Assembly (NCBI RefSeq): GCF_002734215.1 | Contig: NZ_NSEB01000006.1 | Location: 310,001-374,000, forward strand | From: Fredinandcohnia onubensis | GTDB taxonomy: Bacteria; Bacillota; Bacilli; Bacillales; Bacillaceae_L | Length of the DNA: 64,000 bases | Reading direction: 5' to 3' | Part shown: positions 38,758 to 48,400 of the stretch, piece by piece | Position numbering within the stretch: the stretch's first letter is position 1 | Layout: every line of letters begins with the position of its first letter | Notes under the pieces: generated by a model | What the model was told of the DNA's origin: nothing | The model's database searches: none | The model's input: the letters and a program-made list of their open reading frames with translations, nothing else | Position numbers and translations under genes: made by a program

Positions 38758-40339
38758 CATACATGATCGTATCGTCAACGACAGTCATCATCACATTAGT
38801 ATCCAGAATATCATCTTCATTTATATGAAAAATATCTTGATCGAGTAATGTAAAATCAGCTCTAAACCCGGGTGCAATCTTCCCCATACAATCTTCTTTT
38901 CCAATTGCATATGCACTTCCTGTGGTAAATAACTGTACAGCCTCGAAGATCGAGAGTTTTTGTTCGGGCATGTACACCTCATCTCCACCCGGCTTCTTTC
39001 TAGTAACGGCAGCATGAATACCCAGAAGGGGGTCAATCGGTTCAATTGGAGCATCTGAACCACCTGCGCATTGTAAGCCTTCTTGTAATAAGGTCTTCCA
39101 TGCATAGCAATATTCCATATTCATTTCGCCAATTCTTTCAATTACCCAGGGAAAATCTGAGACAACAAATCTTGGCTGAATATCAAGAATAACAGGCAAT
39201 AGTTTCGCACGGTCGATTAGTTCTTTTCGTAATATTTGCGCGTGAATTATACGATCTCGATGATTTGGTAATGGCGGTAATTCTTCAATAGCATCCAAGA
39301 CATATTCAAAAGCGAGATCACCAATCGCATGGATAGCAATCGGCATCTTATAGCTTCTAGCCTTTTGAACAAGTGTTTTGAGGTCGTCTAATGAGTGGAT
39401 TGCTACACCCGCCGTATCAGGTGAATCATTATAAGGATGACTTAATAATGCGGTTCTACCACCGAGTGAACCATCTGCAAAAATTTTCATTGCGCCAAGC
39501 TCTACGAGATCGTCCCCATCACCATACGAATATCCTAAACGGTGCATGTCATCAACAGCTTCATGATGAACTAAAAGATTTGTTCTAAATTTGATTCCAT
39601 CTTCTTGGATTACCTTTTGAAATGCTCTATATGTTCGCTCAAAGCCCCCGTAGTAATTTAAATCCTCTGTATGTCCGCCAACAAGGCCTTTGCTCAAACA
39701 ATCCTCGATAGATAAACGAAGTGCATTTTGAATGTATTCTTCCGTTACCTGCGGAATCACATTTTTTACGAGATCTTGAGCTTGATCCATTAAATACCCT
39801 GTAGCATGTCCATCTGTATCTCTTACAATAATGCCTCCCTCAGGATTCGGAGTATAATCGGTGATACCGGCTAATTCTAGAGCCATTGTATTCACGACAA
39901 CTGCATGTCGGCAAATTCTTTTTAACATTAGTGGATTATGAGGTGAGAGTTCATCCAACTCGTGACGATGAAAAATCTTTCGGTCAGGAAGCTGATTTTC
40001 GTTCCATCCTTCTCCAATAACCCACTCGCCTTCAGGTATATCTTTTACATACTCTTGTATGGAAGTAGAAATTTCTTGGGAGGAGGTCATCTCTGAAAAA
40101 TCCAGTTTCATTAACTTTTCGCCATGGCCAATGAGATGCATATGGCTATCAATAAATCCGGGAAACATCGTGTTCCCTTTTAAATCGGTTATTTTTGTAA
40201 TTCTATTTTTATATCGTTTTTCTAAATCACGTATTAATCCTGTAGCAACGATGATACCGTCTTCCACAAAGACAGCTTCAACCTCATCGTGTTCCCGTTC
40301 CATTGTGTATATTCTTCCGCCCGTCCATAAAGTACCCAT
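38750..40339 (-). CDS. ytcJ: Amidohydrolase family protein YtcJ
   Basis: A 529-residue amidohydrolase of the YtcJ type. The metal-binding FPGFIDSHMHLIGHG lies near residues 65-79, followed by IHAIGDLAFEYVLDAIEEL, RIIHAQIL and GGSDAPIEPIDPLLGI with a late metal or catalytic Asp. It is expected to hydrolyse a C-N bond in a small molecule; the natural substrate is not known. ATG 40339 has GGAAGGTG upstream; a start five codons earlier is less supported. It lies in the same order as in B. subtilis next to ytcI and ppnKB. Confidence 0.88.
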   Translation of the reverse strand: MGTLWTGGRIYTMEREHDEVEAVFVEDGIIVATGLIRDLEKRYKNRITKITDLKGNTMFPGFIDSHMHLIGHGEKLMKLDFSEMTSSQEISTSIQEYVKDIPEGEWVIGEGWNENQLPDRKIFHRHELDELSPHNPLMLKRICRHAVVVNTMALELAGITDYTPNPEGGIIVRDTDGHATGYLMDQAQDLVKNVIPQVTEEYIQNALRLSIEDCLSKGLVGGHTEDLNYYGGFERTYRAFQKVIQEDGIKFRTNLLVHHEAVDDMHRLGYSYGDGDDLVELGAMKIFADGSLGGRTALLSHPYNDSPDTAGVAIHSLDDLKTLVQKARSYKMPIAIHAIGDLAFEYVLDAIEELPPLPNHRDRIIHAQILRKELIDRAKLLPVILDIQPRFVVSDFPWVIERIGEMNMEYCYAWKTLLQEGLQCAGGSDAPIEPIDPLLGIHAAVTRKKPGGDEVYMPEQKLSIFEAVQLFTTGSAYAIGKEDCMGKIAPGFRADFTLLDQDIFHINEDDILDTNVMMTVVDDTIMYEK

Positions 40340-40384
40340 TTTCACACCTTCCATCTCTACTAATTTAAGCTTACTTTAGCATGC

Positions 40385-40421
40385 AAAAAGCAGATAGTAA
40401 AAATACTAGCTGCTTTTTTTT
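40385..40421 (-). terminator. Terminator of ytcI
   Basis: AGCAG..TAGTA pairs with TACTA..CTGCT. The T run is strong on the plus strand and TTTTTGC lies on the minus strand, directly after the ytcI stop codon. Confidence 0.75.
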
Positions 40422-40429
40422 GTATAGGA

Positions 40430-42010
40430 TTATGCTTTTGCTTTAGCTGATTCAGCCTGTCTAAGCTCAATTCTTCTGATTTTTCCTGAAGTTGTTTTTG
40501 GTAAGTCACTTACAAATTCAATTTTTCTAGGATATTTATATGGTGCTGTCAATTGCTTTACATGTTCTTGTAGACTTTTGACGAGTTCCTCATTGGAAGT
40601 TATACCGTCACGTAATACAACATAAGCTTTGACAATATTACCTCGAATTTCATCTGGACTTGCTACAACCGCACACTCTTTTACAGATGGATGTTTTACA
40701 AGTGCATCTTCTACCTCAAATGGCCCGATTGTGTAGCCTGAACTAATGATAATATCATCGGCACGTCCCTCAAACCAGAAATAGCCATCTTCGTCTTTTT
40801 TCGCTCTGTCACCTGTAATATAATAATCGCCTCTATATTGCATTGATGTTCTTTCAGGATCCTTGTAATATTCTTTAAAAAGGGCTGGTGTGTTCACGTG
40901 AACGCCAATATCCCCCACTTCTCCAACACCACAAGGCTTACCAAACTCATCGACAATTTCAACATTATTGCCTGGTGTAGGCTTACCCATTGATCCAGGT
41001 TTTATTGTCATTCCTTTTAGTACTCCAACTAAAAGAGTATTTTCAGTTTGCCCGTATCCATCTCGTACCTCGATATTAAACTCTCTTCTAAAGGTGTCAA
41101 TAACTTCACGATTTAAAGGCTCTCCTGCCGATACAGCACTATGCAAATCCGGAAGTGAGTAATCAGACAGATTCTCAACCTTTGCCATAAGACGATACTC
41201 TGTTGGTGTACAACATAACACATTTATTTTATACGAGCCTAACAACTGCAAATATTTATTAGGTTCAAATTTGCCGTGATATACGAATCCAGTTGCTCCA
41301 CTACCTAAAGTTGAAAGAAATGGGCTCCAAATCCATTTTTGCCAACCAGGCCCTGCTGTTGCCCATACCGTATCCGATTCACTTATGCTTAACCAGTATG
41401 GAGCTGCTGTTTTTAAATGTGCATATGCCCAGCCATGTGTGTGCACAACGCCCTTCGGATTACCGGTTGTTCCGGAAGTATAAGAAAGGAACGCCATATC
41501 ATCTTTGCTTGTTTCTGCTGCTGCAAGTTCTTCAGATTGACTTTGCATTTCCTCTTCTAAAGAAACCCAATCTTCCACCTTTTCGCCCACTGCAAACTTC
41601 TGGATTTGCTCAATATTTTCGATGGATGAAAATTGATCACAATATGGGTGAAAGCTAATAATGGCTCTTACATCGCCATGTGTAATTCGGTATTGAAGAT
41701 CTTTTGTACGAAGCATCTCAGAGCTTGGAATAACAACTAGTCCAGCTTTTAACGCCCCTAAATAAACCATATATGCTTCCACTAATCTAGGAATAATAAC
41801 TAATACCTTATCCCCTTTGTTAAGACCGTTGTTGATAAATGTATTTCCAATTTTATTTACATTCTTGAAGAGGTCAACGTATGTAATTTCCTTTTTGTTT
41901 CCCTGCTCATCTTCCCATTTTAACGCAACTTTTTTAGGATCTTTTGCATGTTTTTCGATTTCCTGAACAAGGTTATACCGTAAAGGTGCAAGTAAATCTT
42001 CTCTTTTCAC
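40430..42010 (-). CDS. ytcI: Acyl-CoA synthetase (YtcI / MbcS-like)
   Basis: A 526-residue AMP-forming acyl-CoA synthetase. The P-loop-like motif is LSYTSGTTGNPKGVVHTH near residues 173-190; DGYGQTE and GDRAKKDEDGYFWFEGRADD follow, and the C-terminal hinge ends in LPKTTSGKIRRIEL with the catalytic Lys. The group makes acetyl-like or branched short acyl-CoAs; MbcS-type enzymes activate 2-methylbutyrate. I prefer GTG 42010 because GGAGG sits eight bases upstream; ATG 42016 lies almost on top of that site. Confidence 0.88.
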   Translation of the reverse strand: MKREDLLAPLRYNLVQEIEKHAKDPKKVALKWEDEQGNKKEITYVDLFKNVNKIGNTFINNGLNKGDKVLVIIPRLVEAYMVYLGALKAGLVVIPSSEMLRTKDLQYRITHGDVRAIISFHPYCDQFSSIENIEQIQKFAVGEKVEDWVSLEEEMQSQSEELAAAETSKDDMAFLSYTSGTTGNPKGVVHTHGWAYAHLKTAAPYWLSISESDTVWATAGPGWQKWIWSPFLSTLGSGATGFVYHGKFEPNKYLQLLGSYKINVLCCTPTEYRLMAKVENLSDYSLPDLHSAVSAGEPLNREVIDTFRREFNIEVRDGYGQTENTLLVGVLKGMTIKPGSMGKPTPGNNVEIVDEFGKPCGVGEVGDIGVHVNTPALFKEYYKDPERTSMQYRGDYYITGDRAKKDEDGYFWFEGRADDIIISSGYTIGPFEVEDALVKHPSVKECAVVASPDEIRGNIVKAYVVLRDGITSNEELVKSLQEHVKQLTAPYKYPRKIEFVSDLPKTTSGKIRRIELRQAESAKAKA

Positions 42011-42095
42011 AATCATTCCTCCTCAATCTTTATCTTCTAATTATATAAAAAAATTCCAACAATTTGGAGGGGTTTTGTGAAAAAATTGTGACCTG

Positions 42096-42124
42096 GTTAT
42101 AATATCTGATTTCAATTTTTTCAA
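42096..42124 (-). promoter_or_regulatory. Candidate promoter of ytcI
   Basis: On the minus strand, -35 TTGAAA (42119-42124), a 17-nt spacer and -10 TATAAC (42096-42101) match a sigma-A promoter about 85 bp upstream of ytcI. Confidence 0.5.
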
Positions 42125-42128
42125 AATA

Positions 42129-42158
42129 CAAAAAAGGACGGGAGTAAACCCGTCCTTG
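42129..42158 (-). terminator. Terminator of the SASP gene
   Basis: On the minus strand GGACGGG/CCCGTCC with a 6-nt loop is followed by TTTTTTG. Confidence 0.85.
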
Positions 42159-42179
42159 TAGCCATCTATTTTTTTATTT

Positions 42180-42383
42180 TTAGAAGTTACCTCCGCCCAT
42201 TTGTTGTTGAGCGAAAGATACTAAACGCTTAGTGATTTCTCCACCAACAGATCCGTTAGCACGAGAAGTTGTATCAGCACCAAGGTTTACACCAAATTCA
42301 GAAGCGATTTCATATTTCATTTGGTCAATTGCTTGTTGTGCACCAGCTACTAATAGTTGGTTGCTGCTGTTGTTGTTTGCCAT
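42180..42383 (-). CDS. sspA: Alpha/beta-type small acid-soluble spore protein
   Basis: A 67-residue alpha/beta SASP that coats and protects DNA in dormant spores. Typical elements are the Asn/Gln/Ser-rich N-terminus, [20 protein letters not shown] where the GPR protease cuts, and the C-terminal [16 protein letters not shown]-binding region. ATG 42383 has AAGGAGGTGAAGTCAC upstream. It is monocistronic with its own terminator and a sigma-G-like promoter. The place between thiI and ytcI is that of B. subtilis sspA. Confidence 0.96.
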   Translation of the reverse strand: MANNNSSNQLLVAGAQQAIDQMKYEIASEFGVNLGADTTSRANGSVGGEITKRLVSFAQQQMGGGNF

Positions 42384-42406
42384 GTGACTTCACCTCCTTG
42401 TGAGTA

Positions 42407-42436
42407 TATAATGTGTAAAATCACATGGCACAATAC
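42407..42436 (-). promoter_or_regulatory. Sigma-G-like promoter of sspA
   Basis: On the minus strand, -35 GTATT at 42432-42436 and -10 CATTATA at 42407-42413 are 18 nt apart. The -10 fits the sigma-G pattern CATNNTA. Forespore expression of SASP genes is well known. Confidence 0.55.
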
Positions 42437-42472
42437 ATTTAATCTATTGGTAAATCTTAGAATGATTTTCTT

Positions 42473-43672
42473 TTAGAAAAGATCTTCAATTTCTTCTTTC
42501 TTAGATCCATCCAATGTAATGATTTCCGTTTCATTTACGGCTTTTTCAATTAAGCTCTCAAAATCAGTGTAGCTTTCATAATGGGTTACATTTTCTAGCT
42601 TTGGTCTTGTTTTGGGAGCAGAAGGTGTAAAAATCGTACAACAATCTTCAAATGGACGAATTGAAATATCATGTGTATTGATTTTCTTAGCCATATCAAT
42701 AATATCAAATTTATCGACAGTAACCAGTGGACGAATAATTGGTGTACTGGTGACGTTATTAATGACATGCATACTTTCCAATGTCTGACTTGCCACTTGT
42801 CCAAGGCTCTCACCAGTCACTATCGCAAGTGCATTACGTCTTCTTCTTATTTCATCCGTGATCCGAAGCATCATTCGTCTAGTTGAAATGAGCGTATAGT
42901 TTTCAGGGATTTGTCTTTGAATCGTGATCTGAATGTCAGTAAAAGGGACGATATGCAGTTTAACCGTTCCCGAAAATTCAGTAAGCTGCTGTGCCAGGTC
43001 AATCACCTTTTGTCGTGCACGATCGCTTGTATATGGGGGACTGTGAAAATGTACAGCCTCAATTGTTAATCCCCTCTTCATTGATAAATAACCGGCAACA
43101 GGGCTATCAAGACCACCCGAAAGCATAAGCATTGCTTTCCCGCTTGAACCAACTGGAAGTCCTCCTACACCTTTCTCATCTTTAAAGGTAATATAAGTTG
43201 CTTCCTTTCGCACTTCAACACGAATATTGATATCAGGAGTGTGCACATTGACGAAGATTTCCTGGGTATTCTTTAAAATATGACTCCCTAATTCATAATT
43301 CAATTCATTGGAATCAAGTGAAAAACTTTTATCTGAACGTCGTGCAGATATTTTAAAGGTCTTTCCTTGATGATCTAGTTGTTTAATAGCAGCTAAGACA
43401 CCATCTTTTATTTTTTCAATCTCACTTTCAACCTTTAAAGCAAGACTAAAGGATTGAATACCGATGATATTTTTGAGAACTTCTACTATTCCTTCATGTG
43501 GTTCTCCATTTAACTTTATATAAATTCGATCTCTTGTTTTTTCAAATGTAAGTCCTTTGTAATCAGTAAGCTTTCTTTTTATATTATTTAAAAGTTTATT
43601 AATGAAATGATTACGATTTCGACCTTTTGTTGTAATTTCTCCAAATCGTATTAGAATGTGATCATATTCCAT
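42473..43672 (-). CDS. thiI: tRNA sulfurtransferase ThiI
   Basis: A 399-residue ThiI that activates tRNA for 4-thiouridine formation at position 8. A ferredoxin-like N-terminal domain and a THUMP domain (about 60-165) are followed by a PP-loop ATPase with MLSGGLDSPVAGYL near 182-195. It lacks the rhodanese domain of the E. coli protein, as in other Bacillus. ATG 43672 has GGGGGAAG upstream and lies 11 bp inside the end of nifZ, so the two are coupled. Confidence 0.95.
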   Translation of the reverse strand: MEYDHILIRFGEITTKGRNRNHFINKLLNNIKRKLTDYKGLTFEKTRDRIYIKLNGEPHEGIVEVLKNIIGIQSFSLALKVESEIEKIKDGVLAAIKQLDHQGKTFKISARRSDKSFSLDSNELNYELGSHILKNTQEIFVNVHTPDINIRVEVRKEATYITFKDEKGVGGLPVGSSGKAMLMLSGGLDSPVAGYLSMKRGLTIEAVHFHSPPYTSDRARQKVIDLAQQLTEFSGTVKLHIVPFTDIQITIQRQIPENYTLISTRRMMLRITDEIRRRRNALAIVTGESLGQVASQTLESMHVINNVTSTPIIRPLVTVDKFDIIDMAKKINTHDISIRPFEDCCTIFTPSAPKTRPKLENVTHYESYTDFESLIEKAVNETEIITLDGSKKEEIEDLF

Positions 43673-44819
43673 TTTCTTCCCCCATTACATGTTGTAATTT
43701 CTGTATTGCATTTTCAATTGCATTTATTAAAATCGGAATCTCTTCCAGTTTGTTTTGATGCGACAGGCTGATTCGTATTGAACTATTAGCAAGAGCTTTA
43801 GGCACTCCCATCGCAAGTAATGTTTTACTTGGTTCATTATTTTTCGATGAGCATGCGGAGGTAGTCGAAACATAAATCTCCTTCTCTTCTAATAAATGAA
43901 CAAACACTTCTGGCTTTAAACCGTTAATCGAAAAATTGATGATATGTGGGGCACTGCTAGCCTCAGGTGTGTGTATTGTAATACCATTCATCCTTGATAA
44001 TTGATCTATTATGCTTTCTTTTAATCGGCTTATATGTGTAATATTTTCATCTCTGTTCTCTATGGTTAACCTTAATGCTTTGGCAAGTGCTACAAAACCA
44101 GCAACATTTTCTGTTCCCGCCCTTTTTTGCATTTCTTGGTCACCGCCACCGATTAAAGACTTAATTCTTACACCTTGGCGGACATATAAAACGCCTGTTC
44201 CTTTAAGCCCATTAAATTTATGTCCTGAAATCGTACATAAATCAAGTTTTGCCTTATTAAAATCTAGGTAAGTTTTACCTACTCCCTGTACATGATCAAC
44301 ATGATAAATAATTTTAGGGTACTTTTCTAAAAGTTTTCCAATTTCCTCAATTGGTTGGATGGTCCCAACCTCATTATTTACATGAATGATAGAAACTAAG
44401 ATCGTATCTTCACGGATTGAATTTCTCAAATCTTCAACCGAAACAACACCATTTTCGTCTACTGGAAGATAGGTGATATCAAACCCAAGTTCCGACAATT
44501 GCTTGCATGCCTCAGTTATGGAAGGATGCTCTATTGATGTTGTAATAATATGTTTGCCTCGATTACTGTATTGTAAGGCAATTCCTTTAATCGCAAAATT
44601 ATTCCCTTCAGATCCTCCAGAAGTAAAAATGATTTCCTGTGGTTTTACCTGTAAAAGGGAAGCAATCTGGGTCCGAGATTGACTTAAAAGCTTTTCAGCT
44701 TGTCCACCTATTCCATGTAAGGAAGAGGGATTGCCAAAATAGTTTTTTGCGACTTTTATATAGGAATTAATTACATCTTCAAAAGGTTTGGTTGTTGCAC
44801 TATTATCTAAATAAATCAT
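43662..44819 (-). CDS. nifZ: Cysteine desulfurase NifZ (IscS/NifS-like)
   Basis: A 385-residue PLP-dependent cysteine desulfurase. It begins MIYLDNSATTKPFEDV; the PLP-binding Lys is in SGHKFNGLKGTG (about residue 202) and the persulfide Cys loop is STTSACSSKNNEPSKTL near 325. In B. subtilis NifZ hands sulfur to ThiI for 4-thiouridine, and this gene overlaps thiI by 11 bp, which fits that role. ATG 44819 has TAGGGGTAA upstream; the longer frame with 15 extra residues is rejected. Confidence 0.92.
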   Translation of the reverse strand: MIYLDNSATTKPFEDVINSYIKVAKNYFGNPSSLHGIGGQAEKLLSQSRTQIASLLQVKPQEIIFTSGGSEGNNFAIKGIALQYSNRGKHIITTSIEHPSITEACKQLSELGFDITYLPVDENGVVSVEDLRNSIREDTILVSIIHVNNEVGTIQPIEEIGKLLEKYPKIIYHVDHVQGVGKTYLDFNKAKLDLCTISGHKFNGLKGTGVLYVRQGVRIKSLIGGGDQEMQKRAGTENVAGFVALAKALRLTIENRDENITHISRLKESIIDQLSRMNGITIHTPEASSAPHIINFSINGLKPEVFVHLLEEKEIYVSTTSACSSKNNEPSKTLLAMGVPKALANSSIRISLSHQNKLEEIPILINAIENAIQKLQHVMGEENGI

Positions 44820-44877
44820 ATAATTACCCCTACTATGCGATATTTGCAAACAAAATGATAACATACATTTATAAAAT

Positions 44878-44913
44878 AAAAAAAGGAAAAGGACCCCAAT
44901 TTGAGGGTCCTTT
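44878..44913 (-). terminator. Terminator of ezrA
   Basis: GGACCC/GGGTCC with an 8-nt loop is followed on the minus strand by TTTTCCTTTTTTT. Confidence 0.8.
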
Positions 44914-46606
44914 ACTTAGGATCATCTTCAAGTAATACTTCAATCTTTTTCAATGCTCCAGGATCTAGATCTTCAATTGCTGTTGCAGCTTGTTCTAATG
45001 CAAGTGCATATTCATAATTTCTAAAAGATTTCTCAGCTTCAAGTAAACTACCTGCAATTTTTGGATTCCGGCTTCGATATCGGTTTCCATATTGAATGAC
45101 CCTTTCTGCAAGATATACTTGCTCAATCATTTCTTCTGTTTGCTTATATGTTTGTGAAACTAAATCATTCGCATTTTGTAATGTTTGATTCACCGTATTC
45201 ATATTAAGTGGTTTTTCCTCGAGACTATTCATTACCTGTGTAAGAGATAATCTCGCTTCCGAAATGAGCTCAGAATATTTTACTGGTAGACCAGGGATAT
45301 TACTTTTTGAGATAAGTCGTTTCGCATCTGCAAGTTGCTTCTTCATTTCCGAAATTTGTTCTCTTGCATGGAGCTCATCCTTACGAAGTGTTTTCAGCAT
45401 TTCTGAAAATTGTAAGTGCTCTTCCTTCACATCCTGGATCTTACCGTACACTTCTTCTAGCTCCGTTTTAATTAGAGAATAGGCAATTTGATCCGCTTCA
45501 AGCTTTGATTGAACAGAAACATATTGCTTAACCAGTTGTTTAATTTGTTTTACGATATTCCGGTGTCGTTCCAGATCATTTTCATTTAAATGATAGCTTT
45601 GTTGAACAAATGTTGTTTCCTCTTCTGTGCTTTTACTACCTTCAACTAAGTCCTCTAGATCTTGTTCGATCTTCTCAACCTCTTTTTTCACAAACTGATT
45701 TGCTTTTACTTCAGCTTCCAGTAAATCATAGATTGTATCGAGTGACTCTCTTGCTTCTTCAATTCCCTTCTTTACATCTTCAAGCTTTAGCTCTTCGATA
45801 AGAGAAATATATTGGGATAAGTGCTCTCGCATTCTTTCAATTTCTTTCTCAATTTGATGGTGCCCGAGAGAATAGCCTTCCTGTTCCATTTGGCTGTATC
45901 CTTCAGAAACTTCATTTAACTGATTTGGAATTGCACTTTGGCATTCATGTAATAAATGAGGGATCTCATCCATCTGCTGCTTTGTTACGGAAAGTGCATC
46001 CTTAATCAGGAGAACAATTTCTCTTGCCTCAAAATAATTCCCATTCGTCGTTGCTTCTTCAAATTCTTTAAATTTCCCATAAACACCTTCCAGATTCATT
46101 TCAAGCTGTTTTTCAGCACGTCCAAAAGTATGTCTATGCGCAAGTAAATTCTTTTTAAGTTCCCGATATTGTTGATTTAATTCATCAACCTCAACACGAT
46201 TCTTTTCTTCACTGCCTACTAAATCCTTAAGCTCGTTTAAAATAATGGCGATATTGCTTTCAGCATCATTTAAAATTGCTTCGATTTGTGCCAGTACCCG
46301 TTTTGCTTTCCCAAAACGATACTTATCCGCTAAGTCTTCAGCATCAAATAATAATTCCTCAACATCTGGAAGACCAACAGTGACAATTTCATCCCATTGC
46401 TTTCTCCAACGTTCGAATAATTCCTCCGTTTGACCTGTCATGTTAAGCTCTTTCATTTTAGCTATTTCATCGGTGACTGGCCGATTCATCATATCTATCT
46501 TCCAGGCTTCAAGCCTATCAACATCTTTATATATCTTTTTTCTCGAATAAAACCCAAAAATAGTTACTGAACTTGCTACTACGATTATGCCGATTATGAT
46601 CTCCAT
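44912..46606 (-). CDS. ezrA: Septation ring regulator EzrA
   Basis: A 564-residue EzrA with one N-terminal transmembrane helix (about 2-20, MEIIIGIIVVASSVTIFGF) and a long helical, spectrin-like cytoplasmic part made of repeated coiled coils. EzrA limits FtsZ ring formation to mid-cell and links it to wall synthesis. The C-terminal region has RAVIQYGNRYR-like sequence (AERVIQYGNRYRSRNP), typical of the family. ATG 46606 has AAGGAGGCC. It is divergent from hisJ. Confidence 0.95.
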   Translation of the reverse strand: MEIIIGIIVVASSVTIFGFYSRKKIYKDVDRLEAWKIDMMNRPVTDEIAKMKELNMTGQTEELFERWRKQWDEIVTVGLPDVEELLFDAEDLADKYRFGKAKRVLAQIEAILNDAESNIAIILNELKDLVGSEEKNRVEVDELNQQYRELKKNLLAHRHTFGRAEKQLEMNLEGVYGKFKEFEEATTNGNYFEAREIVLLIKDALSVTKQQMDEIPHLLHECQSAIPNQLNEVSEGYSQMEQEGYSLGHHQIEKEIERMREHLSQYISLIEELKLEDVKKGIEEARESLDTIYDLLEAEVKANQFVKKEVEKIEQDLEDLVEGSKSTEEETTFVQQSYHLNENDLERHRNIVKQIKQLVKQYVSVQSKLEADQIAYSLIKTELEEVYGKIQDVKEEHLQFSEMLKTLRKDELHAREQISEMKKQLADAKRLISKSNIPGLPVKYSELISEARLSLTQVMNSLEEKPLNMNTVNQTLQNANDLVSQTYKQTEEMIEQVYLAERVIQYGNRYRSRNPKIAGSLLEAEKSFRNYEYALALEQAATAIEDLDPGALKKIEVLLEDDPK

Positions 46607-46792
46607 AATTTGGCCTCCTTGCTCCCACAATCAATTCTTTCTAAACTTTTATGTATATTAGTTTTTAATTTTTATATTAAATATCAAATCAAATGTTTTT
46701 TTATTGTATTTATGATACCATGTAAACGACAATTTTTGACTAAAACTTTTAAAATTTTTTACAAAATTTATATAAAAATGAGGGATTTGTCG

Positions 46793-47614
46793 ATGAAAGC
46801 AGATGGTCATATCCATACACCCTTTTGCCCACATGGTACAAAGGACCCGTTTGAGGATTATATCGCCCGTGCACTCGATTTAGGGTTTGATGAAATTTCG
46901 TTCACAGAACATGCACCACTTCCATCACGATTTAACGATCCCACACCTCAAAAAGACAGTGGAATGGACGAAAATCATCTAGAAAACTATATTTCTGTAT
47001 TAACCGAGCTTCAAAAAAAGTTTGCATCAGATATTAAAATCAATATTGGGTTAGAGGTCGACTATATTGAGGGATATGAAGAGGACACGAGGACTTTTTT
47101 GAACGAGTATGGTCGATATTTGAACGATAGTATTCTCTCTGTTCATTTTTTAAAAAAACAAGATCAGTATTATTGCCTCGATTATAGTCCTGACACGTTT
47201 GCGACTATGATCAGTGACTTTTCCTCCGTTGAGGCAGTCTATGAAGCTTATTATGATACATTGGCGCGTTCTATAACGGCAAACCTTGGTCAATTTAAGC
47301 CAAAAAGGATTGGCCATATTACACTTGTTCATAAGTTTCAAAAGAAATTCCCAGTATCGAAGCAATTCGATGAGAAAATGCACTCAATACTCGACCAAAT
47401 TGCGGATCTTGGATTAGCCTTGGATTATAATGGTGCTGGTATTAATAAGCCACTTTGTCGAGAGGTTTATCCACCAGAAGAAATTATTAGAGAGGCAATA
47501 AAACGAAAAATCCCTCTCGTCTATGGTTCCGACGCCCATAGCAGGAAGGATTTAAATCAAGGATTTGATCAACTATTTAAAAATGCTGTGTTAGTGTCAC
47601 CAACTAGATATTAA
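46793..47614 (+). CDS. hisJ: Histidinol-phosphatase HisJ
   Basis: A 273-residue PHP-family histidinol phosphatase, used in histidine synthesis. Metal-binding motifs are DGHIHTPFCPHG at 4-15, SFTEHAPLPSRF near 37, GLEVDYIEGYE near 85, SVHFLKK, and YGSDAHSRKDL near the end. ATG 46793 follows GAGGGATTTGTCG; an upstream frame of 61 codons is AT-rich with no ribosome site and is not part of the protein. The 3' end overlaps the refZ 3' end by 11 bp. Confidence 0.93.
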   Translation: MKADGHIHTPFCPHGTKDPFEDYIARALDLGFDEISFTEHAPLPSRFNDPTPQKDSGMDENHLENYISVLTELQKKFASDIKINIGLEVDYIEGYEEDTRTFLNEYGRYLNDSILSVHFLKKQDQYYCLDYSPDTFATMISDFSSVEAVYEAYYDTLARSITANLGQFKPKRIGHITLVHKFQKKFPVSKQFDEKMHSILDQIADLGLALDYNGAGINKPLCREVYPPEEIIREAIKRKIPLVYGSDAHSRKDLNQGFDQLFKNAVLVSPTRY

Positions 47615-48257
47615 CGGGAAGCTGAGTTACTTTGTTTTTTAACGTTTGTGGTTGTTTACAAATTGTCGAGTTTACCCATTTTTCTATTTCATGACAATAT
47701 TGTTCACTAACATACAACTCATAAGGCATTAAATGTAAAACTTCTGACATATATTGAGGGTGTAGATAGGGCATGGATAACATCCCCTTTAATTGCATGA
47801 TGGCATAAGGGATTGGAATAAGGGCAAATTCCTGTTGTTTTATACCTGTTTCAAAAATGGCTTGGAAATAATATTTTTCTTTCGTCATATAGGTTGTCAT
47901 GATTTCACGAATCAAAGTGGTATCAAATGTAATTTCCCGTTGGACAAAACGTGATAAGTGACGATTATCCTTTTGGTATTCCATAATCCCTCTGACCGCA
48001 AGCAATAAACATTCTCTTGCCGTTCTGTTATCCAATTCAATATAGGCATGCTCGACAATCGTTAAATATCCCTCAAGGTAAGAAGAAACTAAATGTTCTA
48101 GTAAACCTTCCTTATTTCCAAAATAGTAGGAGATATTGGCGACATTACAATTTGCTCTTTTCGCAATTTCACGTACTGTTGTTCCATCAAAGCCTTTTGT
48201 ATTAAATAAGAATACGGACGACTCAATAACTTTTTGTTTCATTGTTTTACTTTTCAT
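47604..48257 (-). CDS. refZ: TetR-type regulator RefZ (YttP)
   Basis: A 217-residue TetR family DNA-binding protein. The helix-turn-helix lies at about 10-60 with FDGTTVREIAKRANCNVANISYYFGNKEGLL. The C-terminal half is a divergent ligand/dimer domain. In B. subtilis RefZ (YttP) binds sites near the origin, acts on FtsZ and helps place the septum and capture the chromosome in sporulation. The same neighbours (hisJ, ezrA, ytsP) support the name. ATG 48257 has AAGGTGGG upstream. An inverted repeat sits just before the start. Confidence 0.85.
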   Translation of the reverse strand: MKSKTMKQKVIESSVFLFNTKGFDGTTVREIAKRANCNVANISYYFGNKEGLLEHLVSSYLEGYLTIVEHAYIELDNRTARECLLLAVRGIMEYQKDNRHLSRFVQREITFDTTLIREIMTTYMTKEKYYFQAIFETGIKQQEFALIPIPYAIMQLKGMLSMPYLHPQYMSEVLHLMPYELYVSEQYCHEIEKWVNSTICKQPQTLKNKVTQLPVNI

Positions 48258-48264
48258 AACCAAC

Positions 48265-48309
48265 CCACCTTACCCTTAATATAGAATAGATTTCGATATG
48301 TTAAGGTGG
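48265..48309. repeat. Inverted repeat before refZ
   Basis: CCACCTTA at 48265-48272 and TAAGGTGG at 48302-48309 are perfect 8-bp arms 29 bp apart, next to the refZ start. The left arm includes the refZ ribosome site. It may be an autoregulatory operator. Confidence 0.5.
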
Positions 48310-48400
48310 ATTCCTTTAAGAATTTATCGACAAGTCACGCGCTTTAAGCTATCATTTAATATAATTTATGTAGGTATTACTCAAATGGAGGGGAATCATA

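Noticed and set aside
46610-46792. 61-codon N-terminal extension of hisJ
   Set aside because: The extension is very AT-rich, has no ribosome site, and the family starts at the DGHIH motif, where a GAGGGA site is present.
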